Below, piece after piece: positions 24,775-32,786 of a stretch of DNA of 64,000 nucleotides. The position numbers were made by a program, and so were the translations under genes. This DNA is from Streptomyces sp. SLBN-31 (GTDB lineage Bacteria > Actinomycetota > Actinomycetes > Streptomycetales > Streptomycetaceae), in NCBI RefSeq assembly GCF_006715395.1, contig NZ_VFNC01000001.1:3100001-3164000 (forward strand). Reading direction: 5' to 3'. How positions within the stretch are numbered: the first letter of the stretch is position 1; every line of letters begins with the position of its first letter. The notes beneath the pieces were generated by a model. The model did no database searches. It saw only the letters and a list, made by a program, of their open reading frames with translations, and was not told the origin of the DNA.

Positions 24775-27378
24775 TCAGGTCGGGGGGCGTAGGGGATGGA
24801 CGGTGCCTCGGCGGTGGTTGCGGGCCGCTACTCGGCGGGTGGCCAGGAGGAGGGCGATGTCGTCGGGGCGGTCGGCGGTGTGCCGGGCCTTGGCGGTGAG
24901 CCGGTCGGCGACCCCGGCGAGGGGACGCCGGCCCGGACGCGCGGCGGAGGCCCCCGCCCTGGCCAGGGCGACGCGGAGCGCGGTGATGCCCTCGTCGATG
25001 TCGACGCCGGGCCGTTCGACGAGCCCGTCCGTGTACAGCGCGAGCACGGCGCCGGGCTCGATCAGCAGCTCGGTGACCGGGTAGCGGGCGTGTGGGTCCA
25101 CCCCGAGCACCACGCCGCCGGGCAGGTCCACGACCTCCGTATGGCCGTCGGGGCGGCGCAGCAACGGCGGCGGGTGCCCGGCGTTCGCCGCCCGGGCCAG
25201 TCCCGAGGCCGGATCCAGCCGGATGTAGCAGCAGCTGGCGAACTGGCCGGGGTCGAGGTCGATGAGCAGATGGTTGATGCCGCTCAGCACCTCGTCGGGC
25301 GGCCGGTCGCCGAGCGCGAACGCCCTCACCGCGCTGCGCAGTTGCCCCATGGTGGCCGCGGCCGACACCCCGTGCCCCTGGACGTCGCCGATCACCAGCG
25401 CCAGACCGTCACCGGCCTCCACGACGTCGTACCAGTCGCCGCCCACCTCCATGCCCTGGGTGCCCGGCAGATAGCGCCCGGCGGTGTCGACCTGCGGATG
25501 GACGGACAGCCGGCGGGGGAGGAGGGCCTGCTGCAGCCCCCGGGCCAGCGCTGCCTCGCTCTCGTAGCGCTGCGCCTTCTCCATGGCGTGGGCGATCAGC
25601 CCGGCGAGCGCGGTGAGCACGGCCCGCTCCTCGGTGCTGAACGTGCGCGGTGTGTCGAAGCCCAGGATGCAGGAGCCGACCGGCCGGCCGGAGGCGATCA
25701 GCGGCAGGAAGGCGCGCGCTCCGCGCGTGGCGTCCAGCGGTATGCCGGGGTAGGCCTCCGTCAGCTGCTGCATCGAGTCGAAGAACAGCGGCCGGCCGCT
25801 GGTCAGCGTCTCCACACCGGGCAGATGGGCGTCCAGCCCCACGCCCTCGAAGGGGGTCAGGAAGCCTTTCGGGAAGCCGTTCTCCCAGGCCAGGTAGAGA
25901 TGCCGGTCCTGCAGGAGGTAGATGGCGAGGCGACGGCCGCCGAACGCGGGCAGCAGCTCCCGCATGACCACGGCCGCCACCTGGCGCGCCGTGACCGCCT
26001 CGGTGAGCGCGATGGCCAGGACGATGGGCCGGTACAGCGGAGCCAGTGACGCGGCGCGGGGCGCCGCATCGGGGACCGTCTCTTCGGGCTCGGCCGGGGG
26101 AGGCAGCCCGGCGGCCTCGGCGACCCGGCTCGCCGGGCGGAAGGTGCACGCCAGGACGTCGGGCCCCGGAAAGACGCACACATCGAGCCAGGCGCCCTCG
26201 TACGGCGCTCCGCCCACCTCCTCCTCCGAGGGCGGGGTGGCGCTTCCGAGGGCCGGGCGGGCCACGTGGAAGCGCACCGGGTCCGGAGAGAGCAGGGCGC
26301 CGCGCAGGTGGTCCTCGCAGGTCGGCTGGTTCAGCCAGGGCACCCCCTCCCACAGCGAGCGGCCGAGCAGCTCGGCCCGGGGGCGGTGCAGGAGCTGTGC
26401 GGCGCGCGGGTTGGCGTAGTGGATCACGCCCAGCCGGTCCAGGCACAGGATTCCGTCCGGCAGCAGGTCGGCCGCCGCGTCGGCCGCCGCCCCGGGGCCC
26501 GGATCCACGACGAAGCCCCGGACCGGGTGAGCGCCCGAGGGCGTGCCGGGCGGAGAGGGCGCGGCGTACGGGCTCCACAGCTCCACCAGCCGCAGCGCCT
26601 CGTCCGCGGCCCGCACGTACAGCGGCAGCGGCGGCGGTCTGCCCGCCGCCGTCTCCCGCAGCGCGGCCAACACCCGTGACGGGTCGGCCGGGGCCACGGC
26701 CTCGGCGAGCGCGTGCACACCCGGGCCGAACTCCTCGGCCGGCACCCCCAGCAGCGCGGGCAGCCGTTCGTCGACGGTCACCACGTCGGTCACCGGGTCC
26801 CAGGCGAACCCGCCGGCCCGTCCGGCCGGCGGGCGGGTGCCGGGCGGCCGCACGCACACGGGCTCGCCGTCCCAGGCGACGGGCGGGCCGCCCCTGCCGC
26901 TCTCCAGCCGCAGCAAGGTCGCGCCCAGGTCCTCGGCCAGGGCCACCAGGCGGTCGCGGTGGTGCATCAGCTCGGCGGCGTCCGCGGCGGAGGGGCGCAG
27001 CACGGTCAGTACGCCGTAAGTGGTTCCCGCGCCCACCACCGGGACGTAGAGGGATCCGAACTGGAACGGCAGCCCCGCGGCGAACTGCGGGTAGCGGCGC
27101 ATCGTCTCGGTGGCGTTCGGCAGGACCACCTGGACGCCGAGCCGGTAGGCGTCGGCCACCGGGAACGGCCGGTCGACGTGCATCCGCCACCAGGGCCGGA
27201 ACAGCTGGCCGGGCAGTCCCGCGAGCACCGCCAGCCGCAGCAGTCCGGGCGTGCCGGAGCGCAGATAGATGCCCCCGGAATGGCCGCCGGCCACGCCGAT
27301 CGCCTCTTCCGAGGCGTCGATCAGCAGCGTGGACAGCTGCCCGGACGTCCGGTGTGCCTCCTCCGCGCTCCCAGTCAT
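24775..27378 (-). CDS. Multidomain phosphatase: GAF-PAS-GAF-SpoIIE
   Basis: 867 residues, cytoplasmic. An N-terminal GAF-like domain (about 5-165) is followed by an Ala/Pro-rich linker, a PAS fold (ILCLDRLGVIHYANPRAAQLLHRPRAELLGRSLWEG, around 310-345), a second GAF (about 440-600) and a SpoIIE/PP2C domain (about 620-845) with GGDWYDVV, GDVQGHG and the terminal DDIALLL. There is no HATPase domain, unlike its neighbour. These proteins act on STAS anti-anti-sigma factors in stress and development signalling. Same strand as the 930-residue phosphatase but separated from it by the repeat arrays. Confidence 0.88.
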   Translation of the reverse strand: MTGSAEEAHRTSGQLSTLLIDASEEAIGVAGGHSGGIYLRSGTPGLLRLAVLAGLPGQLFRPWWRMHVDRPFPVADAYRLGVQVVLPNATETMRRYPQFAAGLPFQFGSLYVPVVGAGTTYGVLTVLRPSAADAAELMHHRDRLVALAEDLGATLLRLESGRGGPPVAWDGEPVCVRPPGTRPPAGRAGGFAWDPVTDVVTVDERLPALLGVPAEEFGPGVHALAEAVAPADPSRVLAALRETAAGRPPPLPLYVRAADEALRLVELWSPYAAPSPPGTPSGAHPVRGFVVDPGPGAAADAAADLLPDGILCLDRLGVIHYANPRAAQLLHRPRAELLGRSLWEGVPWLNQPTCEDHLRGALLSPDPVRFHVARPALGSATPPSEEEVGGAPYEGAWLDVCVFPGPDVLACTFRPASRVAEAAGLPPPAEPEETVPDAAPRAASLAPLYRPIVLAIALTEAVTARQVAAVVMRELLPAFGGRRLAIYLLQDRHLYLAWENGFPKGFLTPFEGVGLDAHLPGVETLTSGRPLFFDSMQQLTEAYPGIPLDATRGARAFLPLIASGRPVGSCILGFDTPRTFSTEERAVLTALAGLIAHAMEKAQRYESEAALARGLQQALLPRRLSVHPQVDTAGRYLPGTQGMEVGGDWYDVVEAGDGLALVIGDVQGHGVSAAATMGQLRSAVRAFALGDRPPDEVLSGINHLLIDLDPGQFASCCYIRLDPASGLARAANAGHPPPLLRRPDGHTEVVDLPGGVVLGVDPHARYPVTELLIEPGAVLALYTDGLVERPGVDIDEGITALRVALARAGASAARPGRRPLAGVADRLTAKARHTADRPDDIALLLATRRVAARNHRRGTVHPLRPPT

Positions 27379-28059
27379 CGGCCCTACCTCGTCCGTGCCG
27401 CCCTAGGCCCCGTCGTCAGATCCCCGCCCGCCCGGAGGCGCCCGGCGCCCGCTCCTCCGGAGGGCACACCCTCAGTGGCGTTCCCGAACCACCCACGTGG
27501 CTCCTCCTCCACGCTCGAATGCACTTGCGCGGCGGCACCCCCGTCGAGGGCGCCCCGGCGCCTTGCGATCGCACGCACCAGACACCTCCGGGCCGTCCTC
27601 CGGACGGACGACGGGAATTCGACGACAGGGCCTTGCGGATGACACAGCAAGAATGCGCCACCAGGGGCCTCGGGCGCACCCGGGCGGACAGTGTGGATCC
27701 GGCGACGAGAGCGAGACAGGCGTCGCGGGGGACCGCGCCGAGTGCCCCCAGGGGCACCCCGGCAGGCCCGGACCAGGGGCTTTTACGCCGACCGGGTGAG
27801 GCTCGCGCGCCCGGGCGGGGCGCGCCCGGCGGGATCTCCCGAGCGGCCCACGTCCCGTACCGAGTGCCACGGGGACGTCGAGGTGGCCGGAATACGGTTC
27901 CCGGCGGCGCGAGGAACGTGGCCGAGGAGCATGCCCTGGGCTGCTCGGCGGACCGGCCGGAAGATTGTCGTGGCCCGGCCGGAACGGCGATGCAGCGTTC
28001 CGGCGTTCCCGGTCCCGCCGGCTTGCGGGAGCCTGTGCGGGAGCTTGTAGAACCTCTTG
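27379..28059. other. Long intergenic stretch without a convincing gene
   Basis: About 680 bp between divergently transcribed genes. Several open frames exist on both strands (for example 27472-27870 minus and 27691-28050 plus), but they are Arg/Pro/Gly-rich without recognisable folds or ribosome sites. The last 40 bp contain two GCGGGAGC half-sites (28025-28032 and 28038-28045) that resemble the arm of the adjacent palindrome. Upstream promoter of the SpoIIE gene must lie near 27400. Confidence 0.5.
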
Positions 28060-28073
28060 TGGGAGCGCTCCCA
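28060..28073 (+). promoter_or_regulatory. Perfect CebR-type operator TGGGAGCGCTCCCA
   Basis: A perfect 14-bp palindrome identical, as I recall it, to the consensus of CebR, the LacI-family cellobiose/cello-oligosaccharide repressor of Streptomyces. It ends 18 nt before the start codon of the GNAT gene, in a position to block transcription or early elongation. Two half-sites precede it at 28025 and 28038. No LacI gene or cellobiose transporter is in the window. Confidence 0.7.
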
Positions 28074-28091
28074 GAGCGTCAGGATGCTGGG

Positions 28092-28724
28092 GTGACCCCG
28101 ACTCCCATCGTCCGTCCGTACCGGCTCGAGGACCGCGAGGCCCTCGACGACATCTGCGTCCGTACCGCCCATGTCGGCCAGGACAGCCGGGGCGTCCACG
28201 CGGACCCCTCGATCTTCCCGGCGACCTTCGCGGCGCCCTACGTCCACCTGGAACCGGAGCTGGCGTTCGTCCTCGACGACGGTCACGGGCAGGCGGTCGG
28301 CTACATCCTGGGCACCGCCGACACCCCCCGCTTCGTCGCGGAGTTCCGAGCCAAGTGGCTGCCCCTCGTCGCGGAGCGCCACCCGGAGCCCGCCGGGCCG
28401 CCGGAGACCCCCGACGAGGCGATCGTCCTGCTGCTGCACCGGCCCGAGCGGATGATCGTCCCCGAAGTCGCCGCCTACCCCGCCCACCTGCACATCGACC
28501 TGCTCCCCGACTGGCAGGGCCGCGGGCACGGCCGTGCGCTGATGCGCACCTTCCTGCAGGCGCTGCGGGACCGGGACGTGGCGGCGGTCCACCTCACCAT
28601 GGTCACGGCCAACACCCCGGCCCGGGCCTTCTACGACCGCATGGGCTTCCACGAGATCGAGGTGCCCGACCCCGGCCCGGTCACGTATCTCGGGCGCACG
28701 ACGGGGGACTTGGACGCCCTGTGA
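28092..28724 (+). CDS. GNAT-family N-acetyltransferase (O-GlcNAcase-tail type)
   Basis: 210 residues. The acetyl-CoA-binding motif A is clear: LLPDWQGRGHGRALMRTFLQAL (Q-x-x-G-x-G), followed by AVHLTMVTANTPARAFYDRMGFHEI. The long N-terminal insert containing HADPSIFPATFAAPYVHLEPELAFVLDD and PAHLHIDLLP resembles the acetyltransferase-like domains attached to bacterial beta-N-acetylglucosaminidases. The acceptor is unknown, an amino sugar being plausible. GTG 28092 is the earliest good start; the operator just upstream suggests control by a sugar-responsive LacI repressor. Confidence 0.82.
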   Translation: MTPTPIVRPYRLEDREALDDICVRTAHVGQDSRGVHADPSIFPATFAAPYVHLEPELAFVLDDGHGQAVGYILGTADTPRFVAEFRAKWLPLVAERHPEPAGPPETPDEAIVLLLHRPERMIVPEVAAYPAHLHIDLLPDWQGRGHGRALMRTFLQALRDRDVAAVHLTMVTANTPARAFYDRMGFHEIEVPDPGPVTYLGRTTGDLDAL

Positions 28725-28739
28725 GGTGCCGTACGGCCG

Positions 28740-30416
28740 TCAGATCCAGGTGTCCAGCCACATCCGCGCGTGCCAGTCGGCGTAGGGGATCGCCCGGCCC
28801 GCGTACAAGGGGAAGAAGTAGATGAAGCTCCAGGCGATGAGCAGCACCAGTGCCCCCGCGGCCACCGCGCCCACCACACGCCGTCCCTCACTCGACCGCG
28901 GCGGTCCCAGCAGGGCGCCCACCAGCATCGCGACGGCCAGACACAGGTACGGCACGAAGGCGACGGCGTAGAAGGAGAAGATCGTCCGGTCCTGGAAGCC
29001 GAACCAGGGCAGGTAGCCGGCCGCCACCGCGCACAGCACGGCCCCCGCCCGCCAGTCGCGGCGCAACGCCCACCGGAAGAGCAGGTAGACCAGCGCGGCG
29101 CAGGCCGTCCACCACAGCAGCGGCGTGCCCAACGCGAGGATCTCCTGGGGGCAGGGGGAAGTGCCGTGACAGCCCTGCTGCCCCGGCTGCGGGGTCTCGT
29201 AGTAGAAGGACACGGGACGGCCGAGGATCAGCCAACTCCAGGGATTCGACTGGTACTTGTGCGGCGAGTGCAGGTTCACGTTGAACTGGTAGACGAGGTA
29301 CTCGTAGTGCCACAGGCTGCGCAGCGGGGCCGGGACCCACCCCCAGGGGCCGCCACGGCCGTCCGCCCAGTGCCGGGCGTAGCCCTTGGCGGACAGGAAC
29401 CACCCCGTCCAGGTGGCCAGGTACGTCACCAGGGCGACCGGTATCAGGGACAGCACGGACCAGCCGAGGTCCCTGCGCAGGGCCGAGTGGTACGGGCGGT
29501 GCGCGCCGGCGACCCGGCGTGCGCCGACGTCCCACAGCAGGGTCAGAGCGGTGAAGAAGACCAGGAAGTACAGGCCGTTCCACTTGCTGGAGGCCGCCAG
29601 CCCCAGGAACACGCCGGCCGCGAGCCGCCACGGGCGCAGGCCCAGGCGTGTGTGCGTGCCCGTGTCGTGGTCGGGCCCGGCCGAGCCGTCCTCGCGCGGC
29701 GGCAGCGCGGCCGCGAGCCGGGCCCGGGACCGGTCGCGGTCGATCAGCAGACAGCCGAACGCCGCCAGCGCGAAGAACATGACGACGATGTCGAGCAGCG
29801 CGGTGCGGCTCATCACGAAGTGCAGACCGTCGACGGCCATCAGCGCCCCGGCCAGGCAGCCCAGCGCCGTGGACCGGAACAGCCGGCGCCCGATGCGGCA
29901 CAGCATGAGGACCGACAGCGTGCCGAGCACCGCCGTCATGAACCGCCAGCCGAACGGGCCCAGCCCGAACAGCCCCTCCCCGAGGGCGATCACCCACTTG
30001 CCCACCGGCGGGTGCGCGACGAAGGAGGCGGTGTCGGAGAGCGGGACGACCTGAGGGTGGGCCAGGAGTTGCGGGTCGGCGATCTTGCGGTCCGGCCAGG
30101 TCCCCTCGTAGCCGAACCGCAGCATCGACCAGGCGTCCTTGGCGTAGAACGTCTCGTCGAAGACGACCGCCCGGGGCTGCCCCAGCCGCCAGAAGCGGAG
30201 CACCCCGGCGAAGACGGCCACGAGGACCGGCCCGAGCCAGCCCATCGCGGCGCCCGTCCGAGAGGTGGGCCCGGGGAAGGGCGGCACCAGACGTTCGCGG
30301 GTGTCGGGTCGGGGGAGGGCCAGGTAGCCGAACCGCCGCAGTCGCTCGGCCCATGCGGTGGCCTCGGGCACGACGGCCGTGCGCACGTCTTCGTCGACGC
30401 CGGTGTCACTGGTCAT
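28740..30416 (-). CDS. pmt: Polyprenyl-phosphate-mannose:protein O-mannosyltransferase (GT39)
   Basis: 558 residues, about 11 membrane segments. The first extracytoplasmic loop holds the catalytic acidic pair in VVFDETFYAKDAWSM, and the SRTALLDIVVMFF region is typical of bacterial Pmt. A C-terminal four-helix block completes the protein. It mannosylates Ser/Thr residues of Sec-exported proteins using polyprenyl-phosphate-mannose; in S. coelicolor Pmt is also needed for phage phiC31 infection. ATG 30416 is chosen although the frame is open far upstream, because homology begins there. Convergent with the GNAT gene (15-bp gap) and divergent from the P-loop kinase. Confidence 0.9.
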   Translation of the reverse strand: MTSDTGVDEDVRTAVVPEATAWAERLRRFGYLALPRPDTRERLVPPFPGPTSRTGAAMGWLGPVLVAVFAGVLRFWRLGQPRAVVFDETFYAKDAWSMLRFGYEGTWPDRKIADPQLLAHPQVVPLSDTASFVAHPPVGKWVIALGEGLFGLGPFGWRFMTAVLGTLSVLMLCRIGRRLFRSTALGCLAGALMAVDGLHFVMSRTALLDIVVMFFALAAFGCLLIDRDRSRARLAAALPPREDGSAGPDHDTGTHTRLGLRPWRLAAGVFLGLAASSKWNGLYFLVFFTALTLLWDVGARRVAGAHRPYHSALRRDLGWSVLSLIPVALVTYLATWTGWFLSAKGYARHWADGRGGPWGWVPAPLRSLWHYEYLVYQFNVNLHSPHKYQSNPWSWLILGRPVSFYYETPQPGQQGCHGTSPCPQEILALGTPLLWWTACAALVYLLFRWALRRDWRAGAVLCAVAAGYLPWFGFQDRTIFSFYAVAFVPYLCLAVAMLVGALLGPPRSSEGRRVVGAVAAGALVLLIAWSFIYFFPLYAGRAIPYADWHARMWLDTWI

Positions 30417-30518
30417 CCGGTCATCGTAGGGAACGCGCGTACGAGCCGTGACGATCTCCCGGACAGTGACAGCGCTGATCCACAACCGCCGTGCCACGGC
30501 GTCTGTTTCACTGGGCGG

Positions 30519-31076
30519 ATGCTCTCCCGTCCCGCCCTGATCGTCGTCAGCGGCCCGCCCGGAAGCGGCAAGACGACCCTCGCCCACGAGCTCGCCCGCC
30601 TGGTGGGCTGCCCGGCCGTCTGCCGGGACGAGATCAAGGAGGGCATGGTCCACGCGACGCCCGGCTTCGTGCCCGGCCCCGGGGACGAGCTGAGCACGCG
30701 CACGCTGTCCACGTTCTTCGACGTCCTCGAACTGCTCCTGCGGGCCGGCGTGACCACCGTCGCGGAGGCGGCGTTCCAGGACCGCCTCTGGCGCCCCGGC
30801 CTGCGACCGCTGCTGGACCTCGCCGACATCCGTGTCGTCCACTGCCGGGCGGACGCCCGCGTGGTGCTGCACCGCAGGCGCCGGCGGCTGCGGGACAGCC
30901 CCCTGCGGTGGGCGCACGCCGAGCGTTCCTACGACGATCCCGCACAACATGCCCGCGACTACGCCGCGTTCGACCGGGTCTTGCTCGACGTGCCGTCCCT
31001 CGAGGTCGACACCACGCGCGGATACGACCCCGCGCTCGACGAGATCGCGGCGTTCGCCTCCGCCCGCCGCACATGA
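30519..31076 (+). CDS. P-loop ATPase/kinase of the AAA_33 type
   Basis: 185 residues. Walker A GPPGSGKTTLA at residues 12-22, then CRDEIKEGM, and a basic LID-like segment VVLHRRRRRLRDSPLRWAH. The size and layout are those of small zeta-toxin/chloramphenicol-phosphotransferase-like kinases that phosphorylate small molecules. The substrate is unknown. ATG 30519 is used. Divergent from pmt with 102 bp between, and convergent with the GH92 remnant. Confidence 0.82.
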   Translation: MLSRPALIVVSGPPGSGKTTLAHELARLVGCPAVCRDEIKEGMVHATPGFVPGPGDELSTRTLSTFFDVLELLLRAGVTTVAEAAFQDRLWRPGLRPLLDLADIRVVHCRADARVVLHRRRRRLRDSPLRWAHAERSYDDPAQHARDYAAFDRVLLDVPSLEVDTTRGYDPALDEIAAFASARRT

Positions 31077-31145
31077 CGGACGGCCGCCGTGGTCACCGCT
31101 GTCCACGACAGCCGCCGTCCGCCCTCAATCAGGTTGCGGGGCAGC

Positions 31146-31457
31146 TCACTTCGGCAGCGTCCCCGGGTTCGTGGCCCACTCGGTGTTCGGCTCCACGGCC
31201 AGCCGGAAGTCGAGCCGGCCACCGGTGCGCAGCAGACCGGTGTCCGTCCAAGACCGTTGCAGTGGAAGCCCGTTGAGCCGCACGGCGTCGATGTACTGGT
31301 GCCTGTCGTCGGCCGCCGGCGCGGTGATCACCAGGTCCGCCCGGCCCGGCCGGTCCACCACCGCGGCCGGGAAGACCGGTGCGCCCAGCAGGAGGGTCGC
31401 GGTGCCCGGCGTCTGCGGATAGACGCCGAGGGCGGAGAAGACGTACCAGGCGGACAT
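31146..31457 (-). pseudogene. C-terminal remnant of a GH92 alpha-1,2-mannosidase
   Basis: About 103 codons. They start at MSAWYVFSALGVYPQTPG and end with QYIDAVRLNGLPLQRSWTDTGLLRTGGRLDFRLAVEPN...W: exactly the last domain of GH92 calcium-dependent exo-mannosidases, in which MSAWYVFSALG follows the conserved DD[CL]G motif. Upstream codons (PAAPRT) show no GH92 sequence, so more than 600 codons, including the catalytic residues, are missing. No ribosome site precedes the ATG. Its neighbourhood to pmt may reflect a lost mannose-processing locus. Confidence 0.75.
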
Positions 31458-31826
31458 GGTGCGTGGTGCGGCGGGGGTGCCGCGGGGTGGCGGGCGGTCG
31501 GGGTGAACGGTGCCGCCGGGGCGCGTCGGGGCGTCGACGCCGGGGGCCGGGCCGCACGGTTCCCCCGGAGCCCCGCCGCCGGGCGCGGGACCGCCGCGGG
31601 CGCCCGCACCGGCACATGGTGGCGGCCCCGACTTGACCTATGGGCGCGGGAGCCTCGGCGGCGGGGCGGGGGACCACAACGCCGACCGCGCCGAGTACCG
31701 CGGGAGCTTCTTGCGTGCGCGCACCGGCCGCCCGGCAGTGGCCCGGCCCGTACCGACCAGGCGGGACCGACCCGGGCACCCCCACCGCCGGCGGCCCGCG
31801 CCGCGGCCGACCAGCCGGCGGGCCCA
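31458..31826. other. Non-coding stretch next to the GH92 remnant
   Basis: 369 bp of very GC-rich sequence in which all open frames are Arg/Pro/Ala-rich. It probably contains the scar of the deletion that removed the GH92 gene plus the promoter of the following isomerase-type gene. No palindrome stood out. Confidence 0.5.
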
Positions 31827-32633
31827 ATGCCCCATGATGTGCTCGTGACTTCGCTGACCTTCGAGCACTACTGTCACCAGATCGTCGCCCAGACCGACCT
31901 GCTCAGAGATCAGGTCGGAGGGGCGGACACCGGAATCCCCGTGCCGACCTGCCCCGGATGGGACCTCGGCCGGCTGCTGCGGCACGTGGGTGGGGACCAT
32001 CGCTGGGCGGAGGAGATCGTCCGGACGCGGGCCGTCGACCCCGTCTTGGACGACGGCGTCAACGACCCCCAGGCGTATACCGGGTTGGACGGCTCCACGC
32101 TCGACGGCTGGCTGGGTGAGGGCGCTGCCCGGCTCGCCGCCACCTTGCGCGGTACGGGGCCGGACGTGCGGGTCTGGACCCCGGCCGACGGCAGTGTCGT
32201 ACCGCAGTCCGCCGGGTTCTGGGCCAGGCGGATGACCCATGAGACGGTCGTCCACCGGGCCGACGCGGCGTTCGCGGTCGGCGACGGGTTCACCCTGGAG
32301 GACGGGTTGGCGGTCGACGCGGTGGAGGAGTGGCTGGAGTTCTCGACGGTCGCCGAGGCGTATGAGCCGGGGCCCGGCACCCCCGGTCTGCTCGGGCCCG
32401 GCCGCTCGCTCCGCCTCGACGCGCCCGGCGCCGGGCAGTGGTTCGTCGACCTCACCGGAGACCGGCCCGCATGGCACGCCGGGGCCGGGCGGGCCGCCGT
32501 GGTCGTGCGCGGACCCGTGACGGACCTGCTGTTGTTCCTCTACCGCCGCCCCGCGCCGGCCGTCGAGACGCGCGGTGACGCGGCGCTGCTCGAACTCTGG
32601 CTCCGCCGCACGGGGTTCTGGCTGGAGGCGTAG
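31827..32633 (+). CDS. Maleylpyruvate-isomerase-family (mycothiol-dependent, DinB-like) protein
   Basis: 268 residues. The N-terminal four-helix DinB-like domain has the metal-ligand pattern LLRHVGGDHRWA and MTHETVVHRADAA (H...E-x3-H). A C-terminal domain (FVDLTGDRPAWHAG...VRGPVTDLLLFLYRR) follows the arrangement of the TIGR03083 family. Such enzymes are thought to use mycothiol for isomerisation, detoxification or S-transfer. ATG 31827 is given; GTG 31845, where family similarity begins, is an equally good start. Confidence 0.85.
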   Translation: MPHDVLVTSLTFEHYCHQIVAQTDLLRDQVGGADTGIPVPTCPGWDLGRLLRHVGGDHRWAEEIVRTRAVDPVLDDGVNDPQAYTGLDGSTLDGWLGEGAARLAATLRGTGPDVRVWTPADGSVVPQSAGFWARRMTHETVVHRADAAFAVGDGFTLEDGLAVDAVEEWLEFSTVAEAYEPGPGTPGLLGPGRSLRLDAPGAGQWFVDLTGDRPAWHAGAGRAAVVVRGPVTDLLLFLYRRPAPAVETRGDAALLELWLRRTGFWLEA

Positions 32634-32700
32634 CCGTCGAAACCGACGTCTCGCGGCATGTGTTCGGTCCTGCCCTTGGCGATCACTTGCCGCCGACCCC

Positions 32701-32730
32701 TTGACCTTGGGCGAGCCACCGACCTAACGT
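32701..32730 (+). promoter_or_regulatory. Probable HrdB-type promoter of the rhamnosidase gene
   Basis: TTGACC (32701-32706) and TAACGT (32725-32730) are separated by 18 nt, a good match to vegetative -35/-10 elements. The predicted start of transcription near 32737 lies just before the operator-like dyad at 32749, about 50 nt upstream of the start codon. Confidence 0.55.
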
Positions 32731-32748
32731 TCCGGCGTTTACATCGGT

Positions 32749-32762
32749 TTGAAACGATTCAA
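32749..32762 (+). promoter_or_regulatory. Operator-like dyad TTGAAACGATTCAA
   Basis: TTGAA/TTCAA arms around ACGA form a near-perfect 14-bp dyad with central CG, the usual layout of LacI-family operators, placed just downstream of the predicted transcription start of the GH106-type gene. A sugar-responsive repressor is likely; its gene is not in the window. Confidence 0.6.
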
Positions 32763-32786
32763 TCCACCGACTCCAGGGGCACACCC

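Noticed and set aside
27472..28050. Open frames on both strands in the gap before the GNAT gene
   Set aside because: No ribosome sites, Arg/Pro/Gly-rich composition and no similarity to known folds.
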